A model generated the notes under the pieces. That model was not told the DNA's origin, ran no database searches, and was given only the letters and a program-made list of their open reading frames with translations. Position numbers and translations under genes: made by a program. Positions 24,394 to 32,506 of a stretch of DNA of 64,000 nt are shown piece by piece. How positions within the stretch are numbered: position 1 is the stretch's first letter; every line of letters starts with the position of its first letter. Origin of the DNA: Desulfosporosinus nitroreducens. GTDB lineage: Bacteria; Bacillota; Desulfitobacteriia; Desulfitobacteriales; Desulfitobacteriaceae. Location: the NCBI RefSeq assembly GCF_023897015.1, contig NZ_JAMHFY010000007.1, forward strand, positions 1-64,000, written 5' to 3'.

Positions 24394-25168
24394 GTCTTTC
24401 TCCTAGTTCGAAAATCAAATCTTCGGACTCTGAACCATAAATATCCCGAATCTGTCGAGTTGTTAGATCACATGGTGCTCCGTCAAACACAACTTTCCCC
24501 CTGTTAACACCGATAATTCGATCCGAATACTTCAGGGCTACTTCAACTTGGTGCAAATTGACAATGATTGTTATCCCCATCTCCTTAGAAATATTTCTTA
24601 AGTGATCCATAATTATTTTCGAAGCATTGGGATCCAACGAAGCAATCGGCTCATCGCATAAAATTATTTTTGGATTTTGCACCAATGCTCTAGCAATGCC
24701 AACCCGTTGTTTTTGGCCGCCGCTTAACTGGTCACACCTCTTATATATTTGCTCATTCAGGCCCAAAATCTCAATAATTCGGTAAGCCTGGCTTTTTTCC
24801 TCTTGGTTGTATCTGCCTAAGACCCCCGCCAGGGTCGATTTATAGCCAAGCCTGCCGTGAAGGACGTTCTCGATAACTGTCAAGCGGTCAACCAGATTAT
24901 AATGCTGAAAGATCATACCGATCTTTGTTCTTAGCTTTCTTAACTTTTTCTTGCTCAAACTTGAAGAAATTACGCCGTCAACAGAGATTTCTCCGCTGCT
25001 TGCTTCAACCATCCTGTTAATACAGCGCAGAAGTGTCGACTTACCTGCTCCAGAAGGACCAATGATAGAAACAAACTCGCCTTTATCGACAGAGAAACTA
25101 ACATTATCTAAAGCACAACATTCATTGTTATAGTTTTTTGTGACATTTTTTAATTCTAATAACGCCAA
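24383..25168 (-). CDS. phnC: Phosphonate ABC transporter ATP-binding protein
   Basis: A 261-residue importer ATPase: Walker A GPSGAGKSTLL, Q-loop IFQHYNLVDRLTVIENVL (PhnC-like, with HGRLGYKST following), signature LSGGQKQRVGIARAL, Walker B IILCDEPIASLDP and H-loop VNLHQVEVAL. The Leu-His in NLHQ instead of THD is characteristic of PhnC. The start is a TTG at 25168, 7 nt behind GAAAGGAAG. Confidence 0.94.
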   Translation of the reverse strand: MALLELKNVTKNYNNECCALDNVSFSVDKGEFVSIIGPSGAGKSTLLRCINRMVEASSGEISVDGVISSSLSKKKLRKLRTKIGMIFQHYNLVDRLTVIENVLHGRLGYKSTLAGVLGRYNQEEKSQAYRIIEILGLNEQIYKRCDQLSGGQKQRVGIARALVQNPKIILCDEPIASLDPNASKIIMDHLRNISKEMGITIIVNLHQVEVALKYSDRIIGVNRGKVVFDGAPCDLTTRQIRDIYGSESEDLIFELGERHAG

Positions 25169-25209
25169 TACTACACTTCCTTTCTCTTATTAAATTAAAA
25201 GAGAGGGTC

Positions 25210-25251
25210 AAAACAACCTTGCCATTATCTCATCATGGTTATGGTTGTTTT
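25210..25251 (-). other. Stem-loop between phnD and phnC
   Basis: A 9-bp stem (AAAACAACC at 25210-25218, GGTTGTTTT at 25243-25251) in the 150-bp gap after the binding-protein gene. There is only a weak T-run, so it looks like an mRNA-stabilising or partially terminating hairpin that raises phnD expression over the downstream genes. Confidence 0.55.
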
Positions 25252-25263
25252 CAATCCCCTCCA

Positions 25264-25275
25264 GTGAACTCGTTC
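25264..25275. repeat. GTGAACTCGTTC core, copy 2
   Basis: Exact repeat of the 12-nt core at 22660, here between phnD and phnC, directly after the stem-loop. See the larger repeats at 40373 and 41726. Confidence 0.45.
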
Positions 25276-25320
25276 TACTATTATAAACCTATCCTAAAAT
25301 AGTCTCTCGGATCCTATTGG

Positions 25321-26370
25321 TTATTTACTCAGTTCTCTAATCGGGTTATACCAACCATCTTCAGTGGTAAGAAAACGCTGCGGTGCTTTAAACATCCCTT
25401 TATATTTAGAATCCTTTGGTAAGAAAATCTTTTCATTCTTGGTAACCTCATCGGAGGTAAGCGCTTGAGTGATTGCGTCAATAGTTTTCTGGCTTAAAGC
25501 TCCGGTATTGACAGCGATTGGTGCATTAATGACTGGGGTGGATTTGATGACTACGAATTGCGTACCAGCCAGTTTGCTGAACGGATCAACAGCGTCCTTC
25601 TTGACCGTGTAGACAGCTCCCGGAGTATTGTCTGTTCCTGAAGTGAGATCCACATAGTTGACTACATCAAAATCATCGACGGCTGAGACATCCGATTTAT
25701 CCGTGAGCAAGTTCACCAAAGAAAGCTGGTGAGAACCCCCAAAAATCACTTGACTGAAAAATTTATCACTGCCCCCTTGCAGCAGATCTTCTGCCTTCAG
25801 GTCCTTCCATTTGTCTTGCTTGGAGAAATAGGAAACGATTCCTGCTGAAGGCACCTTAAATCCAGAGGTTGAACTTGTTGATACGAAAGAGAACTTTTTC
25901 CCTGCTATGTTATCAATGACATAGTCTGAGCCGGATTTATATTGATCTTCATTGCCTTTTTTAACGAGTAACCGACTATAATACATGGCATCTTTCAAGG
26001 TTCCTGAGTCTCCGCTGTTGACCACGAGGGGAAGAACCTTAGGATTCTTTTTGTGAGCTTCCACATAAGATTCCCCGCCAACAAAGGCAAGTTGGGCATT
26101 GCCACTGGCCAGGGCTTCAACGGTAATAGCGTAATCTGTCGTTAATTTGTCTACCACTTTTATACCAGTGGCCTTTTCAATGACCTTGCAGATTTCAGCC
26201 CGAGCATCTTTGAAATCATCGGAAGCATTATTCGGTAACCAGGCAAAGGTGATGACTTCGGGGTCTTTGACATCCGTACCGGAATTCGACGAAGAATTTG
26301 CAGATCCACACCCTGTTATAAGAGACAAAATTAAGATGATAACAAGTGCAAGTAATGTAACTTTTTTCAC
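25321..26370 (-). CDS. phnD: Phosphonate-binding lipoprotein
   Basis: Extracellular substrate-binding protein of the importer, about 349 residues. The N-terminus is a lipoprotein signal (KKVTLLALVIILILSL, then the lipobox LITGC at about residue 20), followed by a Ser/Asn-rich linker and a PhnD-type domain. The domain includes TFAWLPNNASDDF, GGESYVEAH and SSTSGFKVPS, which line the phosphonate pocket in relatives. The frame is open upstream to 26445, but the GTG at 26370 behind GAGAGGAG gives a proper signal peptide. It lies 144 bp after phnL. Confidence 0.93.
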   Translation of the reverse strand: MKKVTLLALVIILILSLITGCGSANSSSNSGTDVKDPEVITFAWLPNNASDDFKDARAEICKVIEKATGIKVVDKLTTDYAITVEALASGNAQLAFVGGESYVEAHKKNPKVLPLVVNSGDSGTLKDAMYYSRLLVKKGNEDQYKSGSDYVIDNIAGKKFSFVSTSSTSGFKVPSAGIVSYFSKQDKWKDLKAEDLLQGGSDKFFSQVIFGGSHQLSLVNLLTDKSDVSAVDDFDVVNYVDLTSGTDNTPGAVYTVKKDAVDPFSKLAGTQFVVIKSTPVINAPIAVNTGALSQKTIDAITQALTSDEVTKNEKIFLPKDSKYKGMFKAPQRFLTTEDGWYNPIRELSK

Positions 26371-26513
26371 GTTTATTCTCCTCTCATTTTCGGAGTTGAA
26401 ACCTACCGAAGCAAGTTTCCTAATCCGATACCTTGAATTAACCATTTCTCTAACTACTCTTTAATTTTACCTGACCATAGTTAAGCCCCCATTATGAAAC
26501 TGTAAGATTTAAG

Positions 26514-27221
26514 TTAAAGTTCAAGATCAGCCAGTTTCCCATCACGCATTGTGTATTCTCGCGTACAGAGGTTTTCCATGAATTCAATATCATGGAATAT
26601 CCCGATCATAGTAGTGCCTTCTCTTTTCAATTGCTCGATAAGTTCTCTTACTTTCAATTTGGAGGCAGGATCCAAACTGGCAGTTGGTTCATCCAGCAGT
26701 AACAACTTTGGACGCTTTACCATCGCTCTGGCAATATTCAAACGCAGCTTTTCCCCTCCAGAGAAGGTACCGGGATAACAATCCCATAATTCTTGATCCA
26801 ACTCAAAATGTTCTAACATCTTAACTGCTTCCAATTCTGCCCGTTCTTCCTCATACCCCATCTCCAAAACCGCTTGTTTCACAAGTTCCCTCGCGGTTGT
26901 CCTAGGCATAATGTTTAAGAATTGCGATACGTAGCCGATCTCATATTTCCTTAGATAAATCATCTGCCGCTCCGATAATTCTGCCAAGTTAATAAGTCCA
27001 AACTTTTTGGAGTGATACCATATACACCCTTGCTGTGGCGCGTACGTACGATAAATACACTTAAATACCGTTGATTTTCCACTGCCGCTTTTCCCAGTGA
27101 TACCGACAAATTCGCCCTCTTTTAAATCAATACAAACATCGTGCAATGCCTCAATCTGCTTGTTCAAATTATGGATAACAAACGTTTTGGATAAATGCTC
27201 AATTGCCAGTATCTTTTCCAT
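26514..27221 (-). CDS. phnL: C-P lyase subunit PhnL (ABC-type ATPase homologue)
   Basis: A 235-residue ABC-type protein with Walker A GKSGSGKSTVFKCIYRTY, the Q-loop-like YVSQFLNIMPRTTARELV, signature FSGGEKLRLNIARAM and Walker B LLLLDEPTASLDP. The sequence VSQFLNIMPRTTA is characteristic of PhnL. PhnL takes part with PhnG, H and I in transferring the phosphonate onto ribose of ATP. Its ATG directly follows the stop of the hexapeptide transferase. Confidence 0.92.
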   Translation of the reverse strand: MEKILAIEHLSKTFVIHNLNKQIEALHDVCIDLKEGEFVGITGKSGSGKSTVFKCIYRTYAPQQGCIWYHSKKFGLINLAELSERQMIYLRKYEIGYVSQFLNIMPRTTARELVKQAVLEMGYEEERAELEAVKMLEHFELDQELWDCYPGTFSGGEKLRLNIARAMVKRPKLLLLDEPTASLDPASKLKVRELIEQLKREGTTMIGIFHDIEFMENLCTREYTMRDGKLADLEL

Positions 27222-27848
27222 TCAATCACCCCCCGCATTAAAATACTTATCTGTGAATTCCTTAATGGGCAGGCAAAAATCATCCAGCCTTTCTTTAATA
27301 ATTTCATACGACCAATCCCACCACTTGATTTCTTCAAGCTTTCGGACGCAATCCTCAGTAAATCGTTGCTTAATAGGTTTGGCAGGCACTCCTGCCACTA
27401 CCCGATAGGGGGCAACATCTTTAGTCACGAGCGCGCCACTGCCCACTACTGCCCCGTTGCCAATCGTTACACCGGGCATGATAATCGCCCCATGTCCAAT
27501 CCAAGTATCATGGCCGATCTTAATTTTTTGCTCCATTCGCCACTGGAAAAACGATTCATCGTCCAATTCAGCCAAGTCATACTTCATCCGCCGATAAGTG
27601 AAGTGGTGCAAGGAAGGCCTTTCTAGAGGATGAAAGACTGGACCAATCCGCACCATGTCCGCAATGTTGGAAAACTTGCCCACATCAACATTTTGCAATG
27701 TACAAAAACGACCTGTATAGGAAAAGTCATTTAACTTAACATTTTCAAGAACATTATAAATCCCGATCTCTGCATATTTACCTAACTCAGCATTGGACAC
27801 TTGACAGTTCTCATTAATAAGTGGTTCTATTCCCAGCTTTTTACTCAT
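27222..27848 (-). CDS. Hexapeptide-repeat acyltransferase of the phosphonate operon
   Basis: About 208 residues forming a left-handed beta-helix. Repeats are visible as runs of [LIV]-G-x4, including IGHDTWIGHGAIIMPGVTIG and NGAVVGSGALVTKDVAPY, with the closing VVAGVPAKPIKQRF found in xenobiotic/chloramphenicol acetyltransferase relatives. Such proteins are recurrent members of C-P lyase operons (phosphonate-metabolism hexapeptide family), with no established reaction. The ATG at 27848 is 7 nt behind AAGGAG. The gene lies between phnK and phnL. Confidence 0.85.
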   Translation of the reverse strand: MSKKLGIEPLINENCQVSNAELGKYAEIGIYNVLENVKLNDFSYTGRFCTLQNVDVGKFSNIADMVRIGPVFHPLERPSLHHFTYRRMKYDLAELDDESFFQWRMEQKIKIGHDTWIGHGAIIMPGVTIGNGAVVGSGALVTKDVAPYRVVAGVPAKPIKQRFTEDCVRKLEEIKWWDWSYEIIKERLDDFCLPIKEFTDKYFNAGGD

Positions 27849-27975
27849 TTCCACGCTCCTTTTCGCACTTAATCAGTATAAAGATGACACTTCAGATGGG
27901 CTCCAACGTCCATAGCAGTTCAGTAGAACTTACCAATCGCCTGTATGATAATCACCTTTACCGTCCATAGGCTTC

Positions 27976-28821
27976 CTACAACAGGGACTGTACTAAGTGC
28001 TGAGTATAGCCATGCTGGGGATCTTCAAGAATCTGATCTGTCAAACCCTGTTCAATAATTCTTCCATCCAACATAACCATGGTTCGATCCGCCAGCATTC
28101 TAATAACACCTAGGTCATGAGATACAATGACCACAGTGATCTGTAGCTCCCTTTGGATGGTCTTGATTAAGTCAAGCACACTGGCTTGAACAGACAAGTC
28201 CAGCCCTGTGGTAACTTCATCAAGTAAGAGAAGGGGTGGATTGTTAGATAACGCTTTGGCAATTTGCACCCTCTGCTGCATTCCCCCGGAGAAGTTCTTA
28301 GGCGCTTCTTTTATGCGATATATTGGTATGTTTACGTGCTCCAACAATTCTTTCCCCCGGGCTTCCATCTTGCCGACATGTCTGTTTCCAGCCGCAATCA
28401 ATTTTTCAGCGATATTGCCAATGGATGTAAAGTTTATTCTTAAACCCAAAAGGGGATTCTGATAAACTTTTCCCATTATATGGTTTCTAATGTATCGTTT
28501 CTGTTGGGACGATTCTGCAAATACATCCGTTTTTCCATCCTTGTAGGAACTGATATAGGCTTCTCCGCTGCTTACCTCTTGATCAAAATAGAGACACTGC
28601 ATCAAGGTTGATTTTCCGCTGCCGCTTTCCCCGACTACGCCCAAGATTTCCCCGGCATACACCTCGAAGGTGATATCATGGCAGGCATAGACCGTACCGC
28701 AGACAGGACAATAATTCTTCTTCAAGCTGTCCTCATTTAAATCTTTGCAGCTCGGACACCCCTTGCCAAATTGTTTATTAAGGTTGCTTACGGACAAAAC
28801 AGGCTGTTCAAACTCTGTCAT
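27976..28821 (-). CDS. phnK: C-P lyase subunit PhnK with an N-terminal zinc-ribbon-like insert
   Basis: A 281-residue ABC-type ATPase: Walker A GESGSGKSTLM, signature FSGGMQQRVQIAKAL, Walker B LLLLDEVTTGLD, H-loop VSHDLGVIRML. PhnK binds the PhnGHIJ core through PhnJ and is needed for phosphonate breakdown. Between the first strand and the core strand CHDITFEVYAGE there is an insert with CPSC at 22-25 and CPVC at 38-41, a CX2C-X12-CX2C pattern like a zinc ribbon, absent from E. coli PhnK (about 252 residues). The ATG overlaps phnJ by 14 nt. Confidence 0.93.
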   Translation of the reverse strand: MTEFEQPVLSVSNLNKQFGKGCPSCKDLNEDSLKKNYCPVCGTVYACHDITFEVYAGEILGVVGESGSGKSTLMQCLYFDQEVSSGEAYISSYKDGKTDVFAESSQQKRYIRNHIMGKVYQNPLLGLRINFTSIGNIAEKLIAAGNRHVGKMEARGKELLEHVNIPIYRIKEAPKNFSGGMQQRVQIAKALSNNPPLLLLDEVTTGLDLSVQASVLDLIKTIQRELQITVVIVSHDLGVIRMLADRTMVMLDGRIIEQGLTDQILEDPQHGYTQHLVQSLL

Positions 28822-29677
28822 TATAAATCCCTCGTCCTGCTGATTCTTGATTTAATCTTTGCAAACAATAGCTGGTATCATTACATTGATAAAAGGTTTC
28901 ACCCGTTAAATCATCCAGCATTTCATCCAAAAATACCCCCTTGGCGCCGCATATTCCACAGTATTTATTTTTAAAACTTTCGACTTCAAAAGAAAAGTCT
29001 TCAAAGGCGAGGGATTCAACTCGGGTATACGGAGGCACTGCATAGACCTTCTTTTCACGACCTGCACCCAGCAGAATCAACGCTTTCGAATGATTCAACT
29101 TAGGATTATCAAATCTCGGGATAGGGCTGGGGGCCATAACATACCTGTCATGAACCATAGCTGGATGATCTGCCCCTGTTGACATAGTTCCGTAATTCAT
29201 AATTTGCTCAAATAGCATGAGCCAAGCACCGCTGTACTCCTGTTCCGCATGAAGTTTTTTGGTTTCCAATTCACTCGGCTCATAATATCTCAGGGGTTCT
29301 GGCAAAGGCACTTGAAGAACCAGGATTTGACCTGATTGAAGGGGTATTTCCGGAATTCTGTGTCTCGATTGAATAATGGTTGCTTCGCTCGCTTCGTCCG
29401 TTACTTTGATACCCGTAGTTTTAGTGATAAGTTTTTTAATATTGACGGCATTCACTGACTCATCTGAGCCTTGGTCAATTACTTTCAAAATGTCTTTCTT
29501 CCCAACTAGAGAGAGGGTTAGCTGGAGCCCCCCTGTTCCCCACCCCCTGGCAATCGGCATTTCTCTGGAAGCGAACGGTACCTGGTACCCCGGAATAGCA
29601 ACTGCTTTCAAGGTTGCTCTTCTAATCTCTCGTTTAGACCCCTCATCGAAAAAGGCAAAATTGTACTCGATTCTCAT
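28808..29677 (-). CDS. phnJ: C-P lyase catalytic subunit, radical SAM enzyme
   Basis: PhnJ uses a [4Fe-4S] cluster and S-adenosylmethionine to cleave the carbon-phosphorus bond, giving an alkane and ribose 1,2-cyclic phosphate 5-phosphate. The 289-residue protein has the unusual cluster motif C240-X2-C243-X21-C265 and the catalytic C271, matching the arrangement known for E. coli (241, 244, 266, 272). Other signatures are PGYQVPFASREMPIARGWGT and MNYGTMSTGADHP. All key residues are intact. ATG follows GAGGAGATGAAG. Confidence 0.97.
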   Translation of the reverse strand: MRIEYNFAFFDEGSKREIRRATLKAVAIPGYQVPFASREMPIARGWGTGGLQLTLSLVGKKDILKVIDQGSDESVNAVNIKKLITKTTGIKVTDEASEATIIQSRHRIPEIPLQSGQILVLQVPLPEPLRYYEPSELETKKLHAEQEYSGAWLMLFEQIMNYGTMSTGADHPAMVHDRYVMAPSPIPRFDNPKLNHSKALILLGAGREKKVYAVPPYTRVESLAFEDFSFEVESFKNKYCGICGAKGVFLDEMLDDLTGETFYQCNDTSYCLQRLNQESAGRGIYNDRV

Positions 29678-29714
29678 ATCTTCATCTCCTCAAGGTTTTC
29701 ACTGTTGGCATTCC

Positions 29715-30809
29715 TTACTTTTTTGACTTGCGTACACTGTCCAGCTTAGACTGGAATGTCACATAGTGAGGTAATTTGAGATGTGAAATGAACCCTGTGG
29801 ATTCAACAGAATCAATATGCAACAGGACAAACTCTTCATTATGGGGCGGATACTCTGGATTACCCGTTTCCAAACAACGGTCTAAAATACTCATAGCAAT
29901 TGCTTTAGTTTCATTTTGTCCATAACAAATACCATAGCCAATCTCGAATTCAATCTCTTTTTCTCCTTTTCCCTTTTGGACTTCTGCGGGAAACAAAGTC
30001 TCAACTTCAGTGACTTTGATTTCTCCGATATAATAAGCATCCTCGTCTTCTTTCTGATCATGGAACGGACTATTTACATAGATCGGCAGCTTGCCTATTC
30101 TCAATTCCCCCACTGTCGGATGCAACGCCCCATAACTGCGCAAGGCTGCATATCCTAAGGAAGTAACTGCTCCTGTCTGCCCCCTGGTCAAGATCTGCAA
30201 CCGTTGACTGCGGCTGGTTGGAAAATGCAGACTTTCTTTAGTAACATCATCTGGCTCGTTATTATTAATTTCGCAAGTGGGGATCAGCCCTTCCTCCCGT
30301 AAATAATCCAGGGTCTTGGGCAGATCGGACAAATCGGTCTGATCATTGTCAACTCCGCTTTCCAAGGCATACTCACGCACCCATGCGATGGCTTCGTCAT
30401 CGGTTTCCTCATTCAAGTCAAAATCAATTAACCGATGAGTGTAATCATTAGCAGCCCCCAAAATCTGTCCTCCGGGAACTTCCTTAAAGCTCGATGAGAT
30501 TCTTCTTTCCACCGACATCTCCTCTGACTGAACTGTTCGGGAATAATGTTTTCGGGGTAAAGTTGAACGATAGGCTCTCAATAAAAATACAGCTTCTTCA
30601 GGGCTTCCTTCGGCCTGTTTAATGGCCATGGCTGCCAGAGTTTCACTGTAGAGGCTGCTTTCCGACATTACTTGGTCGATCAGACAGCGCATTCCGCCTT
30701 CAATTTCCTGAAACTTCAGGACGGTACCTTTTTTAAGCCGCTCATACTTCAGGCGTTTAATTGATTCTTCGATAGCTTGAATTCCGCCTTTGACTGCAAC
30801 ATAACCCAT
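29715..30809 (-). CDS. phnI: C-P lyase core subunit PhnI (nucleosidase-type)
   Basis: A 364-residue protein. PhnI removes adenine from ATP and, with PhnG, H and L, couples phosphonate to C1 of ribose triphosphate. It begins MGYVAVKGGIQAIEES and has LGFAALR-like text (LGYAALRSYGALHPTVGELR) and the RLIDFDLNEE segment of the family. The ATG directly abuts the phnH stop codon, and phnJ follows after 37 bp. Confidence 0.95.
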   Translation of the reverse strand: MGYVAVKGGIQAIEESIKRLKYERLKKGTVLKFQEIEGGMRCLIDQVMSESSLYSETLAAMAIKQAEGSPEEAVFLLRAYRSTLPRKHYSRTVQSEEMSVERRISSSFKEVPGGQILGAANDYTHRLIDFDLNEETDDEAIAWVREYALESGVDNDQTDLSDLPKTLDYLREEGLIPTCEINNNEPDDVTKESLHFPTSRSQRLQILTRGQTGAVTSLGYAALRSYGALHPTVGELRIGKLPIYVNSPFHDQKEDEDAYYIGEIKVTEVETLFPAEVQKGKGEKEIEFEIGYGICYGQNETKAIAMSILDRCLETGNPEYPPHNEEFVLLHIDSVESTGFISHLKLPHYVTFQSKLDSVRKSKK

Positions 30810-31412
30810 TTATCCAGCCACCTCTTGCCATATTTGAGTTGTTCGCGGAAGACATAAAATATTAGCGTTCCTATCTGTAAAGATAAGATCAATTCCTAAG
30901 GGATACTCTGAGTTTTTATCAGCTCGTAAATCAACCCAGTTGTGGCTTGTTCTCACTGAGATAAAACTTTCTATTTCTATTCCTGGACCAATTAGGGTTA
31001 AATCTCTGTCATTACTCACCGAATCAGCCTCGATGATAATTGTTGCCGCTTTGTGGGGGTCATGCAAATCTCCTGGGCAAGCAGAGTTGATAACCTGCTC
31101 AAATTCCTCCGGATCCGCATCATTTAAGACTAAAATAAAATCCGCATTCTCTATTTCTGTTGCTTTGGCATAGGTTAACTGATTTATCAGTTCAGCTATT
31201 TCAGCCTCACGTTTGGAGCATACTTTAAACTTCACTTCTGTATCAAACAACATTAGTACCATTACTAAGGGAGCAGGAGGGTTGAAATTGCTGATCTCCA
31301 AGGCAACCTTGCTGGCCTGATCTTGAATATTGCTAATCAAACCCGGCCTGGACATTGAATCAAGCGTCTTGCGGTAAGCTTCTTGCAGGTCATGCACCAA
31401 ATCCAGTTTCAT
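30810..31412 (-). CDS. phnH: C-P lyase core subunit PhnH
   Basis: A 200-residue structural subunit of the PhnGHIJ core. It has the N-terminal signature DLVHDLQEAYRKTLDSMSRPG typical of PhnH (HDxQxxFRxxLxAMSRPG) and the final GIDLIFTDRNANILCLPRTT. The frame is open to a GTG at 31430; the ATG at 31412 is 6 nt behind GGAAAGGAAA and is preferred. Confidence 0.94.
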   Translation of the reverse strand: MKLDLVHDLQEAYRKTLDSMSRPGLISNIQDQASKVALEISNFNPPAPLVMVLMLFDTEVKFKVCSKREAEIAELINQLTYAKATEIENADFILVLNDADPEEFEQVINSACPGDLHDPHKAATIIIEADSVSNDRDLTLIGPGIEIESFISVRTSHNWVDLRADKNSEYPLGIDLIFTDRNANILCLPRTTQIWQEVAG

Positions 31413-31450
31413 CGGCGATTTCCTTTCCACATTAAATTCGTTGCCTAAAG

Positions 31451-31873
31451 CTAAACATTCATTGTGTCAAAGTTCACTTTCGTCTTTAAGACCTTATTCA
31501 TAAAAGTTTGATTTTCCTTATTGATGCGATTCTCCTCAATCAACAATACTTTTTTCCAAGCGTCTGTCTCAGCTAAACTCGCATTATACGCTGCATCAAT
31601 AACTGCCAGGTTGTGGGCCAGCTCTGGTTGATGCCCCTGGACCATGCCGATTCCTAAAAATCCGTTAATCATGACCTTGCACTCTGTAACCAATACTTCA
31701 CCCAGGTAAAACAGGCTCTGTTTTGCTTTTTCCCTAGCCTTGATCATAACTAGACCATTATTGCTTTCCTCAATTTTCTTAACCTCATAACTGTCTTGTA
31801 TCTCTTGGGCTAATTTTGCAGGAACATCTGATGAACCCTTGATTAATATCCTGGTTCTTCTTTTTCTAATCAT
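31451..31873 (-). CDS. phnG: C-P lyase core subunit PhnG
   Basis: A 140-residue protein, first gene of the C-P lyase operon. Family features are GLVMIKAREKAKQSLFYLGEVLVTE and GFLGIGMVQGHQPELAHNLAVIDAA, close to E. coli PhnG (FNLGEM-TVTRCVV, GYSYVLGRDK-HAE and so on). ATG follows GGAAGG. The next gene, phnH, starts 39 bp downstream. Confidence 0.93.
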   Translation of the reverse strand: MIRKRRTRILIKGSSDVPAKLAQEIQDSYEVKKIEESNNGLVMIKAREKAKQSLFYLGEVLVTECKVMINGFLGIGMVQGHQPELAHNLAVIDAAYNASLAETDAWKKVLLIEENRINKENQTFMNKVLKTKVNFDTMNV

Positions 31874-32016
31874 TAATCAGCCTTCCTTTGCAAGTGTTTT
31901 CCTAAGTACCACCAATCGTAGTTCGCAGTTCGTGGTTCGAATATCGAATATCGAATATTTTCCTGGATAAGTTCAACTACTATGTAATTATCATAACTTG
32001 TTGCCAAGTTGGCCGA

Positions 32017-32055
32017 TGTTAAAACTTTGTAAGTACCTCGTTAAATCTTTGTAAA
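32017..32055 (-). promoter_or_regulatory. Pho box: four TTAACA-like hexamers, 11-bp period
   Basis: Read on the minus strand, the hexamers TTTACA, TTAACG, CTTACA and TTAACA follow each other with exactly 5 nt between each pair. This is the layout bound by dimers of PhoP in Bacillus (TT[ACT]A[CT]A direct repeats, 11-bp period). The last hexamer lies 21 nt before TATGAT at 31995-31990, so it would sit at about -35, as in PhoP-activated promoters. It implies induction of the phn operon by phosphate starvation. Confidence 0.8.
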
Positions 32056-32091
32056 GCATCTTTCGTTTTTGTTTGTTGGTTTCGTGAACAG

Positions 32092-32105
32092 TGTTAGTAT
32101 TAACA
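32092..32105. promoter_or_regulatory. Palindrome TGTTA-N4-TAACA upstream of the Pho box
   Basis: A 14-nt perfect dyad, TGTTAGTATTAACA. The same half-sites appear in the opposite order (TAACA-AA-TGTTA) at 33275-33286 next to the gntR promoter. It is a candidate site for the GntR regulator, with modest support. Confidence 0.4.
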
Positions 32106-32254
32106 GGTTATTAAAAACTAGGTTTTCCAGTGCAATAGGTGCGCACGAGGCAGGCATAGTTGCCCTTATGCAACCAACCCTAACCCCAAACCCACACATA
32201 ACAGAGATGATTGAGTTTAAAAGAACGTCCTGGATGACAAGTCTAGTTAGAAAA

Positions 32255-32365
32255 CTTGGCTGGTGCCAAGCCTTCAGGCGCAGGCGGCAGCCATTAGTTG
32301 CACTGATGCGCTGGCCACGGATGGCCGAGTGTCCCTGTAGCCATGGATGGCGAGAAGGGACCTTC
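32255..32365. repeat. GC-rich cluster of four short hairpins
   Basis: Four perfect small dyads in about 110 bp: CTTGGC-TGGT-GCCAAG (32255-32270), GGCCA-CGGA-TGGCC (32313-32326), GCCAT-GG-ATGGC (32340-32351) and GAAGG-GA-CCTTC (32354-32365). The base composition is much richer in G+C than its surroundings. It looks like an inserted intergenic repeat of REP/MITE type, or a structured RNA. Confidence 0.55.
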
Positions 32366-32405
32366 CAGAAAATATGTAACGAGAGTTATACTCTCTGACT
32401 AGTAC

Positions 32406-32441
32406 AAAAAAAATTAGCCGTATGCTTAAAAGCATACGGCT
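32406..32441 (-). terminator. Terminator after gntR
   Basis: A 12-bp perfect stem (AGCCGTATGCTT at 32416-32427, complement at 32430-32441), followed on the minus strand by eight U (32413-32406). It separates the gntR transcript from the phn operon, which therefore needs its own promoter. Confidence 0.92.
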
Positions 32442-32506
32442 ATGTCTTGAGAGGAATTTAAAGATGAACTTCGACGTGGTCGAAACATATTCTGGAAGCT
32501 ATCGAC

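Larger units (their letters stand above)
31874..32405. promoter_or_regulatory. Control region of the phn operon
   Basis: About 530 bp between phnG and the gntR terminator with no credible gene. From the operon outwards it holds short AT/CG repeats (GTTCG and CGAATAT words at about 31920-31957), a Pho box (32017-32055), a palindrome (32092-32105) and a GC-rich group of hairpins (32255-32365). A TATGAT on the minus strand at 31995-31990 is the likely -10. Confidence 0.65.

Noticed and set aside
31919-31957. Short CGAATAT/GTTCG repeats as a CRISPR or iteron array
   Set aside because: Units are only 5-7 nt, irregular and few; there are no spacers and no cas or replication genes nearby.
32069-32398. 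109-codon ORF on the plus strand in the phn control region
   Set aside because: It runs through the Pho region, palindromes and the GC-rich hairpins, has no ribosome binding site and no recognisable domain, so it is a chance frame.
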